From NCBI GenBank assembly GCA_036874045.1, contig CM072335.1, positions 15,334,001 to 15,398,000 on the forward strand: DNA of 64,000 bases, in the 5' to 3' direction. The stretch is from Cymodocea nodosa (Eukaryota; Streptophyta; Magnoliopsida; Alismatales; Cymodoceaceae). Of the stretch, positions 44,540 to 56,292 are shown piece by piece; the first letter of the stretch is position 1, and each line of letters opens with the position of its first letter. The position numbers and the translations under genes were made by a program. The notes below the pieces were generated by a model. The model did not search any database, was not told where the DNA came from, and worked only from the letters and a program-made list of their open reading frames with translations.

Positions 44540-46877
44540 TGTTTAGAATGAAAAAGTGCATATTATTAATGGTTAAATGATGGTTAATTGCATAATATTT
44601 AGCTTATCATATAAGAATTAAGCCATTATGTTATAATTGCACTGTTATATGCTTTAATTGAAGAATTTGCTTAATTTAGGGGAATTAATGTTAATTTAGT
44701 ACATTTATGAACTGTTGGTAAGTTGCAGGCTGTGAAATTCTTAAGTATCCGAATTTTCTGATATTTCAGACAGTTATGTTTAACATATCGAACATATTCG
44801 GATAGTTATGTTTAACAGACCAAACATGCATCAGATAGTTATGTTTAAATTGCCGAACAGTTATGTTTTGAGAGAATATTTTATTATTTCCTGAAGTACA
44901 CGTGTCGAAACCATAATGAATGACTTAAGTGAACTTTCGGTGAGTTATCTATAACTATCTGATATTGCAGTTGGGCATCGGATAGTTATCCATGTAACTC
45001 TTCGAAATCTCTTTTTATTTATAAAATAGCTGAGGACACGTGTCATGTTCTGGTAAAGTGACTTAAGTGGATTTTTGGTGAGCTAGCTGTAACTATTCGA
45101 AATGCATCTGAGCATCGGATAGTTAGACCTGTAACTCTCCGAAATGTTATTTTATGATTAAACTGTTGTTGACACGTGTCGAGATCTGGTAGATTTACTT
45201 AAGTTATATATCGGTGAGTTATTTGTAACTATTCGAAATGCATTTAAGCATCAGATAGTTAAGTTTATAAGTATCCGAAATGCACCTGAGCATCGGATAG
45301 TTAAATTTATGCATGTGTTGAATTTAAATGCTTTAGTATATCATGTGAGATGCACATGTTTAACTCGTTAAGTTAGGATAACTGTACGCCTTGAGTTACA
45401 TGAATATACACTAAGGTAACGCTTTATGTTAGCGGCTTATTTCTTTATTGCACGTGTTTTATAGTTAAATCAATGAAGAAAGTCCGTTGAGTTATCTGTA
45501 ACTCCACGGACTATTTATTTTCTAATATGCCACTATAGCGGTTGCAGAAACAGGACAGTTGGAAGTAAAAACCACGATCGCACGTATCATGTAGGAATTC
45601 AATCGTCGAAGGGAGAAGAAATCATCGCCGTTGATATCAATGAAGGAAATCCAACAGATCATTCAAGCAGAAGCAGCTACTACTGAAGAAATATAAAAGA
45701 AAAGAAGGAAAAAAAGAAGTGCGTGTGATCGATGGACGGATAGTTTGTGTAGAGGAGGATGAGCGTCGTAATTCTCTGAAGTACCACACCAACCATCATC
45801 ATCACTACCATAATCACCAACCATCGGAGGTCTGTGAGGATACTTGCCTGATGTCGGGTCGATTCCTAGCCAAACATAGTGCCTGACAACCACTGTGATG
45901 AGTGATCGCGTCGTAGGAAGGGAAGCCATTTTCACCAAACGCCGACTCATATTTCAAGAGATCGTAAAGCTTTTAGCCTTGGCTTCGGGTTGATACCTGT
46001 ATGCTGAAGAGGAGATCATCTTGCAATTCTGGACTCGCGATACTATAGGGAGAGGAGACAGGATTGTAAATGGTTTAATTTTCAGTGGTGTAATCGGGTT
46101 ACAAGTAGTGTCAGAAGTATTTATTGTCAAGTGAGAATACTTTACATTTGACCTTTCGCCCATTTCCATGTTCATATTAAAACAAAAATACCAAAAACAA
46201 TTTATCTATGTTTGTATGTTGTATTTGAGTGTTGTACTGTTTGTGTTGTATCGTGATTAATGTTATCTTTGTTAGTGTTGTGATTGTTTTATGTTATTTT
46301 AGTTTTACAGTTTACTGAAATTGGTTCGTTCAAAAGACTTAAAGATTTTAATAGTTACTGTTTGAATTATCTGAATGTTAGTATTGCTTAATGATAAATC
46401 CAATGTTAACTAACATTAAAGAGCTTAATTGATGTTATTTACAATCTGTGGCATCGCCCAATGGTTAGCCGAATTCCTCTGTAAATAGCAGTATTAAAAA
46501 GAAAAGACAGGCTCGTGGAGTTAACTTAAGTCCACGAGGTTAGTCCGTTGAGTTAACCATAACTCAACGAACTTAGTCCGTTGAGTTAACTATAAGTCAA
46601 CGGAGAGCTTATTGAATATATAAATTTGATTTTTAACAAACGAACAGTTCTCAAGTTCGTTAGCAATTCCCTGTGGGATCGACCTGTACTTGCACACTGA
46701 TACAATAGACACTGTGCACTTGTAGTTAAAGTACAAATTGGAATTAATATCTAAATTGTATTAAAGGTTGTTTGTTTACTTCTAAAAGAGAGAATAGGCA
46801 TAAAGATAAATTAACTAAGTAAAAATAGAAGTAACAAATCCGAGTTTTTCTAGTGTAGAGCTGGGAAAATGCAAACA
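44540..46877 (+). repeat. 3' LTR of FBX element F
   Basis: TGTTTAGAATG...GGGAAAATGCAAACA, 2338 bp, about 0.5 kb longer than the A/B LTRs because U3 has extra stem-loop units with gacacgtgtc boxes (44730-45310). TATA box at 45692-45699. Antisense frame 45950-45663 begins MSRRLVKMASLPTTRSLIT. Confidence 0.9.
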
Positions 46878-46882
46878 CTTTA

Positions 46883-48239
46883 CCATTTAAGTGCTTCAGT
46901 CTATTTAATAATGGCACACCAAGATTGATAGCTAAACAATCCTTTATTATTTGTTCTGTCCACTCAACTACAGTTGTGCTTTCCAGAATTTTTATTCCTT
47001 CATTCTTTAGTCCTAAAATGTTGTGGTGAAGCTCTAGTGTTATATGTACATCAACTTGTTCCACGTTAGAAATTAATCCACTTTCTCCTTCTCTTAAATT
47101 TGCATAGAACTAGGGCATTAGATTCTCATATACTGCATGCCCTCTCTACTAAGAAATAAATTGCAGTAGACCCTATAACTCAAATAAATCCTTAATTTCT
47201 TGCATACCGTCCCAATTTACTAGTCTACTGTAAATGATATCAAAAGCCCTAATATCTTGATATTTATTATATGCTTTCTGACTCCAAAAATGTACTTCAT
47301 TCAAAACTGTTGCTTTCGTCAGGTCAAGAACTTGAATTTGTTGCTCTAGAGGGGTTTGTTCTTGAACTTCCTCTTCCATGTGCTGAACTTGAAATGGCTG
47401 GGAATGCTTTGGAGATTCCTGCATTTTTGCTTTTGCTTCTATCTGTGGTGGTGAGCCGACAGAACTCTCCACTCTATCTTGAATTCTTTCAATTAATTGC
47501 TGAAGAGTTTCTTGCTCTTTAGTGGAATTTGTTGAGTCATTTCTTTCTTATTCATTATGCTCTTGTTCAGCTTCTTGTTCAGTTTCTTCTTTTTCTTCTT
47601 CCTCTTAACTACTAATCTACATTGTCACTATTCTTTCTGATTCTATGGCAAATTGGGATGGAATTATAGGCAAATCATCTTCTACCCTAATTTCTATTTG
47701 TACAGGCTGTAGAGTATTTTCAACTTGATTTTCTTCTTCTCTTTGCTCTTGCTGCCGCTGCTCCTACTCACCCTCAGAATTGGATAGCAGGTCTACAAAA
47801 ATCGGCTCTACAGGCCCTACTGATATTTGCATCTCAACTTTAATCTCTTCTTGATGTTTAGGCACTATCTCTTTTCCTTTCCTTTTTCTAATTAATTGTG
47901 CCTGGTCTTTCTCTTCTTCTTTTGAGATTAAATCTACAAAAATAGGCTCTATAGGCCCTCGAGCCATAAGTACTAGCTTTTTCTTTTTAACTTTTTCTAT
48001 AATTGCTGGTCTCGAAGGACTAGCTTCAGTTTCTTTTACGGTAAGTATGGCAGTGGCTTCTTGATGCTGTTCAACTTTAATTTTGTATTGGGCCTTCAAC
48101 TTTTCTACAGCCCTCCTTTTGTAAAGTGCATCAAACACCATATGTGCTTTAGCTACTGCCAAATCTTCTAGTTCTCCTTGGTTTTTTTCCAACTTGAACT
48201 AGTTCTTCAAATTCTCTTAATTCTTTCTCAGTAGAAGGC
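46883..48239 (-). pseudogene. Extra ORF of C, N-terminal part
   Basis: Minus strand from 48239: a Glu/Lys-rich region with ARGPIEPIFVDLISKEEE and SVGPVEPIFVDLLSNSEGE (a repeated motif), then EVHFWSQKAYNKYQDIRAFD, VNWDGMQEIKDLF and ITLELHHNILGLKNEGI. Homologous to 36300-37640 of F. Frames are broken by stops near 47763, 47550 and 47150. The 5' end stops exactly at an LTR terminus (48240), with no PBS, so the join is a secondary event or J inserted here. Confidence 0.65.
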
Positions 48240-51200
48240 TGTTTGGAGTTTAGTTAACTTCTATTTTTATGCTTATATCAATAATTACCTTTAGAATTAA
48301 ACTAACAACCTTTCACATGAATTAGCTATTGTTTGATTACCTAGCATGACACTAGAAAAACCTGATTGGATCTCCAACAACGCACCAGAAAAACTTGGAT
48401 TTGTTAACTTCTATTTTTACTTAGTTAATTTATCTTTATGCCTATTCTTTTTTTTAGAAGTAAACAAACAACCTTTAATACAAATTAGATATTAATTCCA
48501 ATTTGTATTTTAACTGCAAGTGCACAGTGTATATTGTATTAGTGTGCAAGTACAGGTCAATCCCATAGGGAATTGCTTAAGAATTGAGAATTGTTCTGTT
48601 TGTTAACAATCAAATTTATATCTTCAATAAGTCCTCCGTTGAATTACAGTTAACTCAACGGACAAAGTTCGTTGGGTTATGGCTAACTCAACGGACTAAC
48701 CTCGTGGACTGAAGTTAACTCCACGAGCCTGTCTTTTCTTTTTAATACTGCTATTTATAGAGGAATTTGGCCAACTATTGGGTGGTTCCACAGATTGTAA
48801 ATAACATCAATTAAGCTCTTTAATGTTAGTAAACACTGGATTTATCATTAGGCAATACTAACATTCAGATAATTCAAATAGTAACCATTAAAATCTTTAA
48901 GTCTTTTGAACGAACCAATTTCAGTAAACTGTAAAACTAAAACAAACATAAAACAATCACAACACTGACAAAGATAACATTAATCACGATATAACACAAA
49001 CAATACAACACTCAAATACAAAATACAAACATAGATAAGTTGTTTTTGGTATTTTTGTTTTAATATGAACATGGAAATGGGCGAAAGGTGAAATGTAAAG
49101 TAATCTTAGTTGATAGTAAATACTTCCGTCACTACATACGACGCGATTACACCACTGAAAATTAAACCACTTACAACTCTGTCTCCTCTCCCTATAGAAT
49201 CGTGAGTCTAGAATTGCAAGATGATCTCCTCTTTAGCATACAGGCATCAACCTGAAGCCAAGGCTAAAAACTTTACGATCTCCTGAGATATGAGTCGGCG
49301 CTTGGTGAAAATGGCTTCCCTTCCCACGACACGATCACTCCTCATAGTGGTTGTCAGGCACTATGTTTGGCTCGGAATCGACCCGACATCAGGAAAGTAT
49401 TCTCACAAACCTCCAATGGTTGGTGATTATGGTGGTTATGGTGGTGGTAATGATGGTTGGTGTGGTACTTCAGAGAATTGCCGACGTTGCCTGCAGAAAG
49501 CTCGATGCTTCTCCTCTATACACACTGGCCATACCCATCGATCACACACACACATCTTTTTCTTCTTTTCTTTTATATTTCTTTAGTAGTAACTGCTTCT
49601 GCTTGAATGGTCGGTTGGATTTCCTTCATTCATATCAATGACGATGCTTTCTTCTCCCTATGCGATACGTGCAATCGTGGTTTTTCTTCCAACTGTCTTG
49701 TTTCTGCAACCGCTACAGTGGCATATTAGAAAATAAACAGTCCGTGGAGTTGCAGATAACTCAACGAACTTTCTTCGTTGATTTAACTATAAAACACATG
49801 CATAACTTTAACTATCCGATGCTCAAGTGCATTTTAGATATTTACAACTTAACTATCTGATGCCTAGATGCATTTCGGATACTTATAAACTTAACTATCT
49901 GATGCCCAGATGCATTTCAGATACTTATAAACTTAACTATCCGATGCCCAGATGCATTTCGGATAGTTACAAATAACTCACTGATATATAACTTAAGTAA
50001 ATCTACCAATTCTCGACACGTGTCAGCAATAGTTTAATAATAAAAGAAACATTTCGGAGAGTTACAGGTCTAACTATCCGATGCTGAGATGCATTTCGGA
50101 TAGTTATAGATAACTCACCGAAAGTCCACTTAAATCACTTTCCTAGAACATGACACGTGTCCACAGCTATTTTATAAATAAAAGGAGATTTCAGAGAGTT
50201 ACACATATAACTATCCGATGCTCAGCTGCAATTTTGAATAGTTATAGATAACTCACCGAAAGTTTACTTAAGTCATGCATTATGGTTTCGACACGTGTAC
50301 TTCAGGAAATAATAAACTATTCTTTTAAAACATAACAGTTTGGTAGTTTAAAACATAACTATCCGAAATATGCTCGGTATGTTAAACATAACTGTCCGAT
50401 ATATGTTTGGTATGTTAAACATAACTGTCCAAAATATCAAAAAATTTGAATACTTAAGACTTTCACAGCCTGCAACTTACCGACAATTCAAAAATGTACT
50501 AAATTAACATTAATTCCCCCAATTTAAGCAAATTCTTTAATTAAAGCTTATAACAGTTCAATTATAACATAATGGCTTAATTCTCATATGATAAGCTAAA
50601 TATTATGCAATTAACCATTATTTAACCGTTAATAATATGCACTTTTTCATTCTAAACAGCTATTAATTCTAATTTGTGCTTTAATTGCAAGTGCACAGTG
50701 TATATTGTATTTGTTGTGTGCAAGTATAGGTCGATCCCATAGGGAGAGATAGAATAAAAGTTGTGTACTGTTCCAATTTTTATATTGGAATTTATGTGTT
50801 TAGTAAAACACTCCGTTGAATTACAGTTAATACAACAAACCTAGTTCGTGGAGTTATGGCTAACTCAATAAACTAACCTTGTGGACTTAAGTTAACTTCA
50901 TGAGTCTAACAATACTATTAATTATAGAGGAATTTGGCCAACCATTTAGTGATTCCATAGATTGTAAATAACATCAATTAAGCTCTTTGATGCTAGCTAA
51001 GATTAGATTTATCATTAAGCAACACTAACATTCAGATATTTCAAACAGTAACCATTGAAATCTTTAAGTATCTAGAACGAATCAATTTCAGTAAACTGTA
51101 AAACTATCATCTATTTTTTAAATCAATTAAACATAAAACATTCACAATACGAACAATGATAACATTAATTACAATACAAAACAAATAATACAGCACTTAC

Positions 51201-52462
51201 ATACTAAATGTAAACAAAAATAAGTAGTTGTTTTTGGTCTTTTTGTTTTTAATGTGTTCCTAAAGATGAATGAAAGGTGAAATGTAAAAATCTCTATCGA
51301 TAGTAAAAACTTTCGTCATTACATGCGACGCGATTACACCACTGAAAATTTAATCACTCACAATCCTGTCTCCTCTCCCTATAGAATCGCAAGTCCAGAA
51401 TTGCAAGATGATCTCCTCCTTAGCATACTAGCATCAACCCGAAACCAAGGCTAAAAGCTTTATGATCTCCTGAGATATGAATCGGTGCTTGGTGAAAATG
51501 GCTTCCCTTCCCACGACGCGATCACTCCTCACATTGGTTGTTAGGCATTGTGTTTGCCTCGAAATTGACCCAACATTAGGAAAGTATCCTCACAGACCTT
51601 CGAAGGTTGGTGATGGTGTTGGTGTTGGTGTTGGTGTGGAGCTTCAGGGAACTTTCGACGTTGCTTGTAGTTTGCGAGGTTCTCCAACACACTTTGCATA
51701 CACTTTTTCTACATCTTTTATATTTCTTACAATGGTAACTACTCCCGCTTAATTGATCGGTTAGATTTCCTTCACTCATATCAACGATAGTGATTTCTTC
51801 TTCCTTCTATGAGTGAATTCCTGCATGATACGTGTAATCGTGGTCTTCCTTCGAATGTCCTGTTTCTACAATTGCTACAGTGGCATATTAGAAAATATAT
51901 GGTCCGTAGAGTTACAGATAACTCAACGGACTTACTTCGTTGATTTAACTATAAAACACGTGCAATAAAAAAATAAACTACTAACATAGCGCGTTACCTT
52001 AGTGTGTATCATGTAACTCAATGCGTACAGTTATGCTAACTTAATGAGTTAAACATGTGCATCTCACGTGATATACTAAAGCATTTAAATTCAACACGTG
52101 CATAATTCTAACTTAACGAGTTTAGATATACAACTTACAGTTTTTACTCACTAACTCAATGAGTTGTTATTGTGTACCTACATATTCTTTTAGCATTTAA
52201 AGCATAACTATTCAATACATTAAATATAACTCTCCAAAATAACAAACAATTCAGATATTTAAGAATTTCACAGCCTGTAATTTATCAACAGTTCAAAATT
52301 ATACAAAATTAACATTAATTCTGTGAAATTATGTAGTTCTTTCATTAAAGCATATAATAGTGCAATTATAACATAATGGCTTAATTCTCATATGATAAGC
52401 TAAATATTATGTAATTAACCATCATTTAACAGTTAATATTATGCACTTTTTCATTCTAAACA
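48240..52462 (-). repeat. LTR H of FBX element J, split by solo LTR I
   Basis: Parts 48240-48329 and 50664-52462. The minus strand starts TGTTTAGAATG (52462) and ends ACTCCAAACA (48240). TATA box 51715-51722. It is followed on the right by the J polypurine tract, so it is J's 3' LTR. On the left it abuts the extra ORF of C, which suggests that J inserted into C or that C and J share this LTR after recombination. About 1.89 kb without the insert. Confidence 0.8.
48330..50658 (-). mobile_element. Solo FBX LTR I
   Basis: 2329 bp, TSD GCTAT at 48325-48329 and 50659-50663, inserted in LTR H. Minus strand TGTTTAGAATG...GGTAATCAAACA. TATA box 49570-49577. Long-U3 type like F. Near its 3' end (48372-48388, minus) it contains CTGGTGCGTTGTTGGAGAT, which looks like the tRNA-Asp PBS, followed by a repeated gtttttc word. 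Confidence 0.88.
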
Positions 52463-52500
52463 CTTCCCCCTACCTAAATTTTGCTAGTCCCTTAGCAAAC
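52463..52500 (-). promoter_or_regulatory. Hairpin plus PPT next to LTR H (J)
   Basis: The minus strand has TTTGCTAAGGGACTAGCAAA then ATTTAGGTAGGGGGAAG. Confidence 0.8.
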
Positions 52501-53758
52501 TAAGATTTAACTAGTTGGTCTTTCTATAGTGCTAAAATTAATTCTTCATTTCGTTCTTCTTCAGAATAAATTAGATTACTTTATAAATTTTCTGTATGTT
52601 GTAGTAATCTGCTTTTAACTTTGTTTTCTCCTCTTCAACTTGCAAATATACTTAGAATATATGTAAATTACATACAAAATATATCAGTATCACATAAGTT
52701 TCATTATATTATCATTTGTTCTTCTTTTCAGCATTTGTCATCCTGAATTTTCCAATATGATTTCCAGAATAAATTTCAACAACATACAAATCAAAATACA
52801 ATCCAATTCAATATGATTAAGACAAGTAGAATAAAGAATTGTATATCACATAAACAACTTCAAAAGTCTATTCTGGATTCATACTTCAGTAATCTTAGAT
52901 AACAGAGAATATACTTGATTCAAAAGATATCTGTATTTCACAAAACACTTGTATCTTTTCATAACAGTATATGCATATTTGTACTTTAAAAGTTAATTTG
53001 ACAAGCTTGAATCATATAAGAGTTTTCTAGTGTACCCATGTATCGAGCTTTCAGTCAACAATCCTAGATCTGATCAGGACCTTAGGTTGCCAAATTTAAA
53101 GAGTCATTTTTAGGTCAACAATCCTTACATACCTATTTGCTCAAGTACAAAAGGTTCGTGATCAAACAAGTCAATAAACTCTCAAAGTTTTTCTCTTTTT
53201 TTTTCTTTTCTTTTCAACATAGTATATATATGTATTTCATTAATACAGATGCAATAAAACACAAATCTCGTATAGTCTTGCTTCTATTATTTACTGAAAA
53301 TATGAATCCAAATCAATAAGCTCATACTTTTTCTGTAGTTTAATAAAATCTACACATAAATCATTCTGCAAGTTTAATCAACCGAATTAAATGTATCTTT
53401 GATCATATGTATTTCATTTAATCTAAAAATCAACATTTTAGCTCTTTCAGGATTTCAGATAATTTACTGAGTTTCAGTTAAGCATTCTGATTTCATTTTA
53501 AAATCGTGAAATTATTAAACTCATAAAATTCAGTAAAAACATAAGATACTATATCTAGATTTGTATGAATAGTAAAATTCGGTAGCATCTTATATAAGAT
53601 TCTAATTATAACATTCAAGTGGTTATAGTTAAAAATTTTACATTCTCAATTATCAGATAGTTACTACAAAAAAATTCTTAAAAAAATTTTCAATTTCCAT
53701 AGACTTTTGCAATACCATTCTAGTTCCTTTAATTAACAAAATTACATGGTTGTTACCA
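52501..53758 (-). other. Conserved non-coding zone of J
   Basis: Same zone as in A, B, F and L. T-rich run at 53190-53216. No sense gene. Confidence 0.5.
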
Positions 53759-53759
53759 A

Positions 53760-53805
53760 TTACCTCCCCCCATACCTACATTTTGCATTGTCCTCAATGT
53801 AAAAG
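53760..53805 (-). promoter_or_regulatory. Hairpin plus polypurine module 1 (J)
   Basis: The minus strand has TTTTACATTGAGGACAATGC followed by AAAATGTAGGTATGGGGGGA. Confidence 0.6.
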
Positions 53806-54240
53806 ATTTTACAATAAATACAGTAATTGTAGCAGTCATGACTATTGTTTCATTGACTTAGCACTTAACTCAACGAATTGAATTTAAATGTAAATTCAGG
53901 ATAAGTAATCAATTACATACCTTGTTCTTTTGTATCTCCTTCCATATCTTCCGATTTTTTTCTAAAAAACTTTTCATTCACAAATAAAAACAGAATATAT
54001 AACAACATAACAAAACAAAAATTGCTAATTCAGTGTCTTATGTGGAACCCAAGCTCCTATGCCTTTGGTGACTCACAACCAAGCCAGTTGGTTTTCCAGA
54101 ATAGATACCAACAAACTGGATTGATATTTTGTTGTTGTTTTTTTTCTTATAAAATAAAACTAAAACTAAAAAATTTTCTTTTTCTTTTTTCTAAAAATAA
54201 ATGCAAAATCCACACAACATTAAAAGTATAAAATCACAGT

Positions 54241-54996
54241 TTAAGAATATGATTGAAAAGTAGTAACAAATGGAATAAATGTGTTAGTCCATGCAAACTT
54301 TTTAGGCATAATTCTTCTTGCTGTTAATTCTATTTTAATGTAGTTTGTTTTCCTTTTTAGTTTATAAACTTGTAGTATGTTATCAATACTAAATATAAGT
54401 GTATTACCATTAATGAAATGAAATGTAGAAAGGGATCTTCTTCTGTTCCAAGAGAATGTAACTGTTTCTATTTTTATATCTATTTCAATGTATTCCTCTT
54501 CCCACTTCCATTCATTTAGGTCTTTTATAATCCATATTTGAAATTTCTTCAATTCATCCCATCATCTTATTAGACATAAAGTAGGATCATCATATTCATT
54601 ATACCACATTCCTAATTGAATTTGATCATATTCTAAAGTTGGTGGTTTAGCTATATCACTCAATATAGGTAATATTTCTATGAAATCATCATAACTATCT
54701 ATGTTTACTATGTATAAATCAGATCTATATGCAACTAATATATCTGTGAATATATATATATATCCATCAAGTATGACATGCATGCTATTAATTAAAGCTT
54801 TCTGCCCTAGATATATCATAGTATTTTCAGTCCAAGATCTACTCATAAAATTATACACACTTAAGCATAAATCTTCATCCCAATTTCCAGTTGGTCTCCA
54901 ATAATATAATTTTTCAGGAATGGTCGAATTTTTATCAGAAAAAATTAAAGCTGACCCACAATTTTCAATTGGTACTTCATATCTATTAGGCCTTCC
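54241..54996 (-). pseudogene. F-box pseudogene J, C-terminal two thirds
   Basis: The frame begins inside GRPNRYEVPIENCGSALIFS, where copia K cut the gene, and runs through IPEKLYYWRPTGNWDEDL, YLGQKALIN and FAWTNTFIPFVTTFQSYS to TAA 54243-54241. The F-box half is missing. One stop, TGA near 54560, replaces the first Trp of LIRWWDE. Closest in wording to copies C and L (DIAKPP, WYNEYDDPTLCL), which with J form one subgroup against A, B and F (EIAKPP, WYNEEDD). Confidence 0.82.
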
Positions 54997-56196
54997 TGTT
55001 AGGAATTTTGTTTTGATGATATATGCTTTATTAATGTTTTTAAATAAGTCTAAATAATATTCTCTAAGTATAATAGTTAACATATTATCGAAAAGTTTCA
55101 TTTTTATGTCGGATAAGTTAAAGATTTCTGAAGAGTTAGATTTTCGATAGTTAAACTTTCGGATAGTTAATGTTTCATTTTTGTCAAATAGTTTATGTTA
55201 AAAACTCGTATACTTAAGTTATCTACATGTGTGTTTTTAATGTTTTAAGTTGTCACGTGTTTTCCATATGCGTTCGGTAATGAAAATCGAATAGTTAGAT
55301 AACTGTTCGAGTTTTTATACGCATAGATAGATAACTGTTCGAGTTTTATAAAATGACTAACGAACAGATAAGTTTACTATGTTTAGTCACGTGTTTTGCA
55401 AGTGTAAAAACTCGAAGAGTTACAGATAAGTGTTCAAGTTTTTACAAGACTTAAAGGATAAGTGTTTGACTAAATCGAAGACTTAGAAGATATTCTACAA
55501 GACTCCAGGAAGATAAAAGTCTCGATGTATCTACGAGTGGAGATCGTGGAAATTCAAAATGATTGTGGAGAAAGTGGAAACTCTAAAAGATAGTAATTTG
55601 GAATAAAGAAAAAATTAGTACGTAGATTATGGATTGTGGATTAAGTGGATGAACACGCTAAACGTGAAAGATAATAGAGTTCGACTACTAATAGAGAGTA
55701 CGAGCTACATTACAATAGAGGATCACAATCTCAAAAACCAAGTCTGAATATTCAATCTAGGTCCCTAACTGAAAACTTAAGTTTGAATATTCATATTCTG
55801 AAAAATTCTCCAACATTAGAAGAAGTTCGAAATTCCAAGAAATTTTAGAAAAGGAGTTGCAAATGCAAGAAGCCTAGACATTCGACAACTAGAGAAGAAG
55901 AGATACAGAAGCTAAGCAAAGAGAAAGAAAGAAGCTGTGTGCATAAAGATCAGGTTTTATACAATTCAAAATTAGTTTTGAATAAGATCTTTGTTTTTCT
56001 ATTTGAATTGTATATCGAACATTACTGTATCAAAATCTTCAAGAAGGGAATTAAGCTGAAAAGATATTGTAAATTCTGTTTTTAAATAAAGAATAGAATT
56101 TCATTTACGAGTGTTTTGTGCTCTTATTTTATCTGCTAGTATGTAATTACTAAAGACACAATTCACCCCCCCTCTTGTGATACAGACGATCCTACA
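54997..56196 (+). repeat. 5' LTR of copia K
   Basis: TGTTAGGAATTTTGTTTTGATGATAT...CACCCCCCCTCTTGTG...GACGATCCTACA, 1200 bp. Contains gagttagat/ataactgttcgag units and cacgtgt boxes (55249-55262, 55385-55395). Its end matches solo LTR N. Confidence 0.88.
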
Positions 56197-56198
56197 AC

Positions 56199-56213
56199 TG
56201 GTATCAGAGTATT
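56199..56213 (+). promoter_or_regulatory. Primer binding site, tRNA-Met(i) type (K)
   Basis: TGGTATCAGAGTATT, two bases after the LTR end. Confidence 0.88.
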
Positions 56214-56292
56214 ATTATCATAATTAAGAGCTTTTATTTCTCTATTTAGGAATCGGTTTTTCCTATCATTTTCTTAGGATTATCTATTTAAA

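Larger units (their letters stand above)
34349..46877 (+). mobile_element. FBX element F, complete insertion with extra ORF and F-box
   Basis: 12,529 bp bounded by TSD CTTTA at 34344-34348 and 46878-46882. Order: truncated 5' LTR, PBS, gag-knuckle/integrase C-terminal remnant, linker, extra ORF, [solo copia LTR N], leader, gag, intron, F-box, module 1, non-coding zone, PPT, 3' LTR. It is the only copy here that keeps the 5' pol remnant and the full extra ORF with the F-box, so it shows the family's composite structure. Inserted into the extra ORF of C in opposite orientation. Confidence 0.92.
12243..48239 (-). mobile_element. FBX backbone element C, fragmented by nested insertions
   Basis: Pieces on the minus strand, 5' to 3': 48239-46878 (extra ORF, N-terminal part), 34348-33944 (its C-terminal end), 33943-32956 (leader), 32955-31605 (gag), 31381-30242 (F-box), 30241-30104 and 28196-27983 (3' flank of F-box), 19534-19327 (module 1) and 12817-12243 (3' non-coding). 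F, solo E, B and D interrupt it. Removing each insertion with one TSD copy restores continuous FBX sequence; the site for B reads exactly like intact copy J at 53891-53950. Its 3' LTR and polypurine tract are lost at the junction with A. It is the oldest FBX copy visible. Confidence 0.8.
52463..54996 (-). mobile_element. FBX element J, 3' part
   Basis: Contains the PPT hairpin (52463-52500), non-coding zone (52501-53758), module 1 (53760-53805) and the C-terminal F-box pseudogene, then is cut by copia K at 54997. J keeps the empty-site versions of the insertions of B (gtaatcaattacatacc at 53906) and E (agataccaacaaactgg) found in C, which confirms those breakpoints. Confidence 0.85.
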
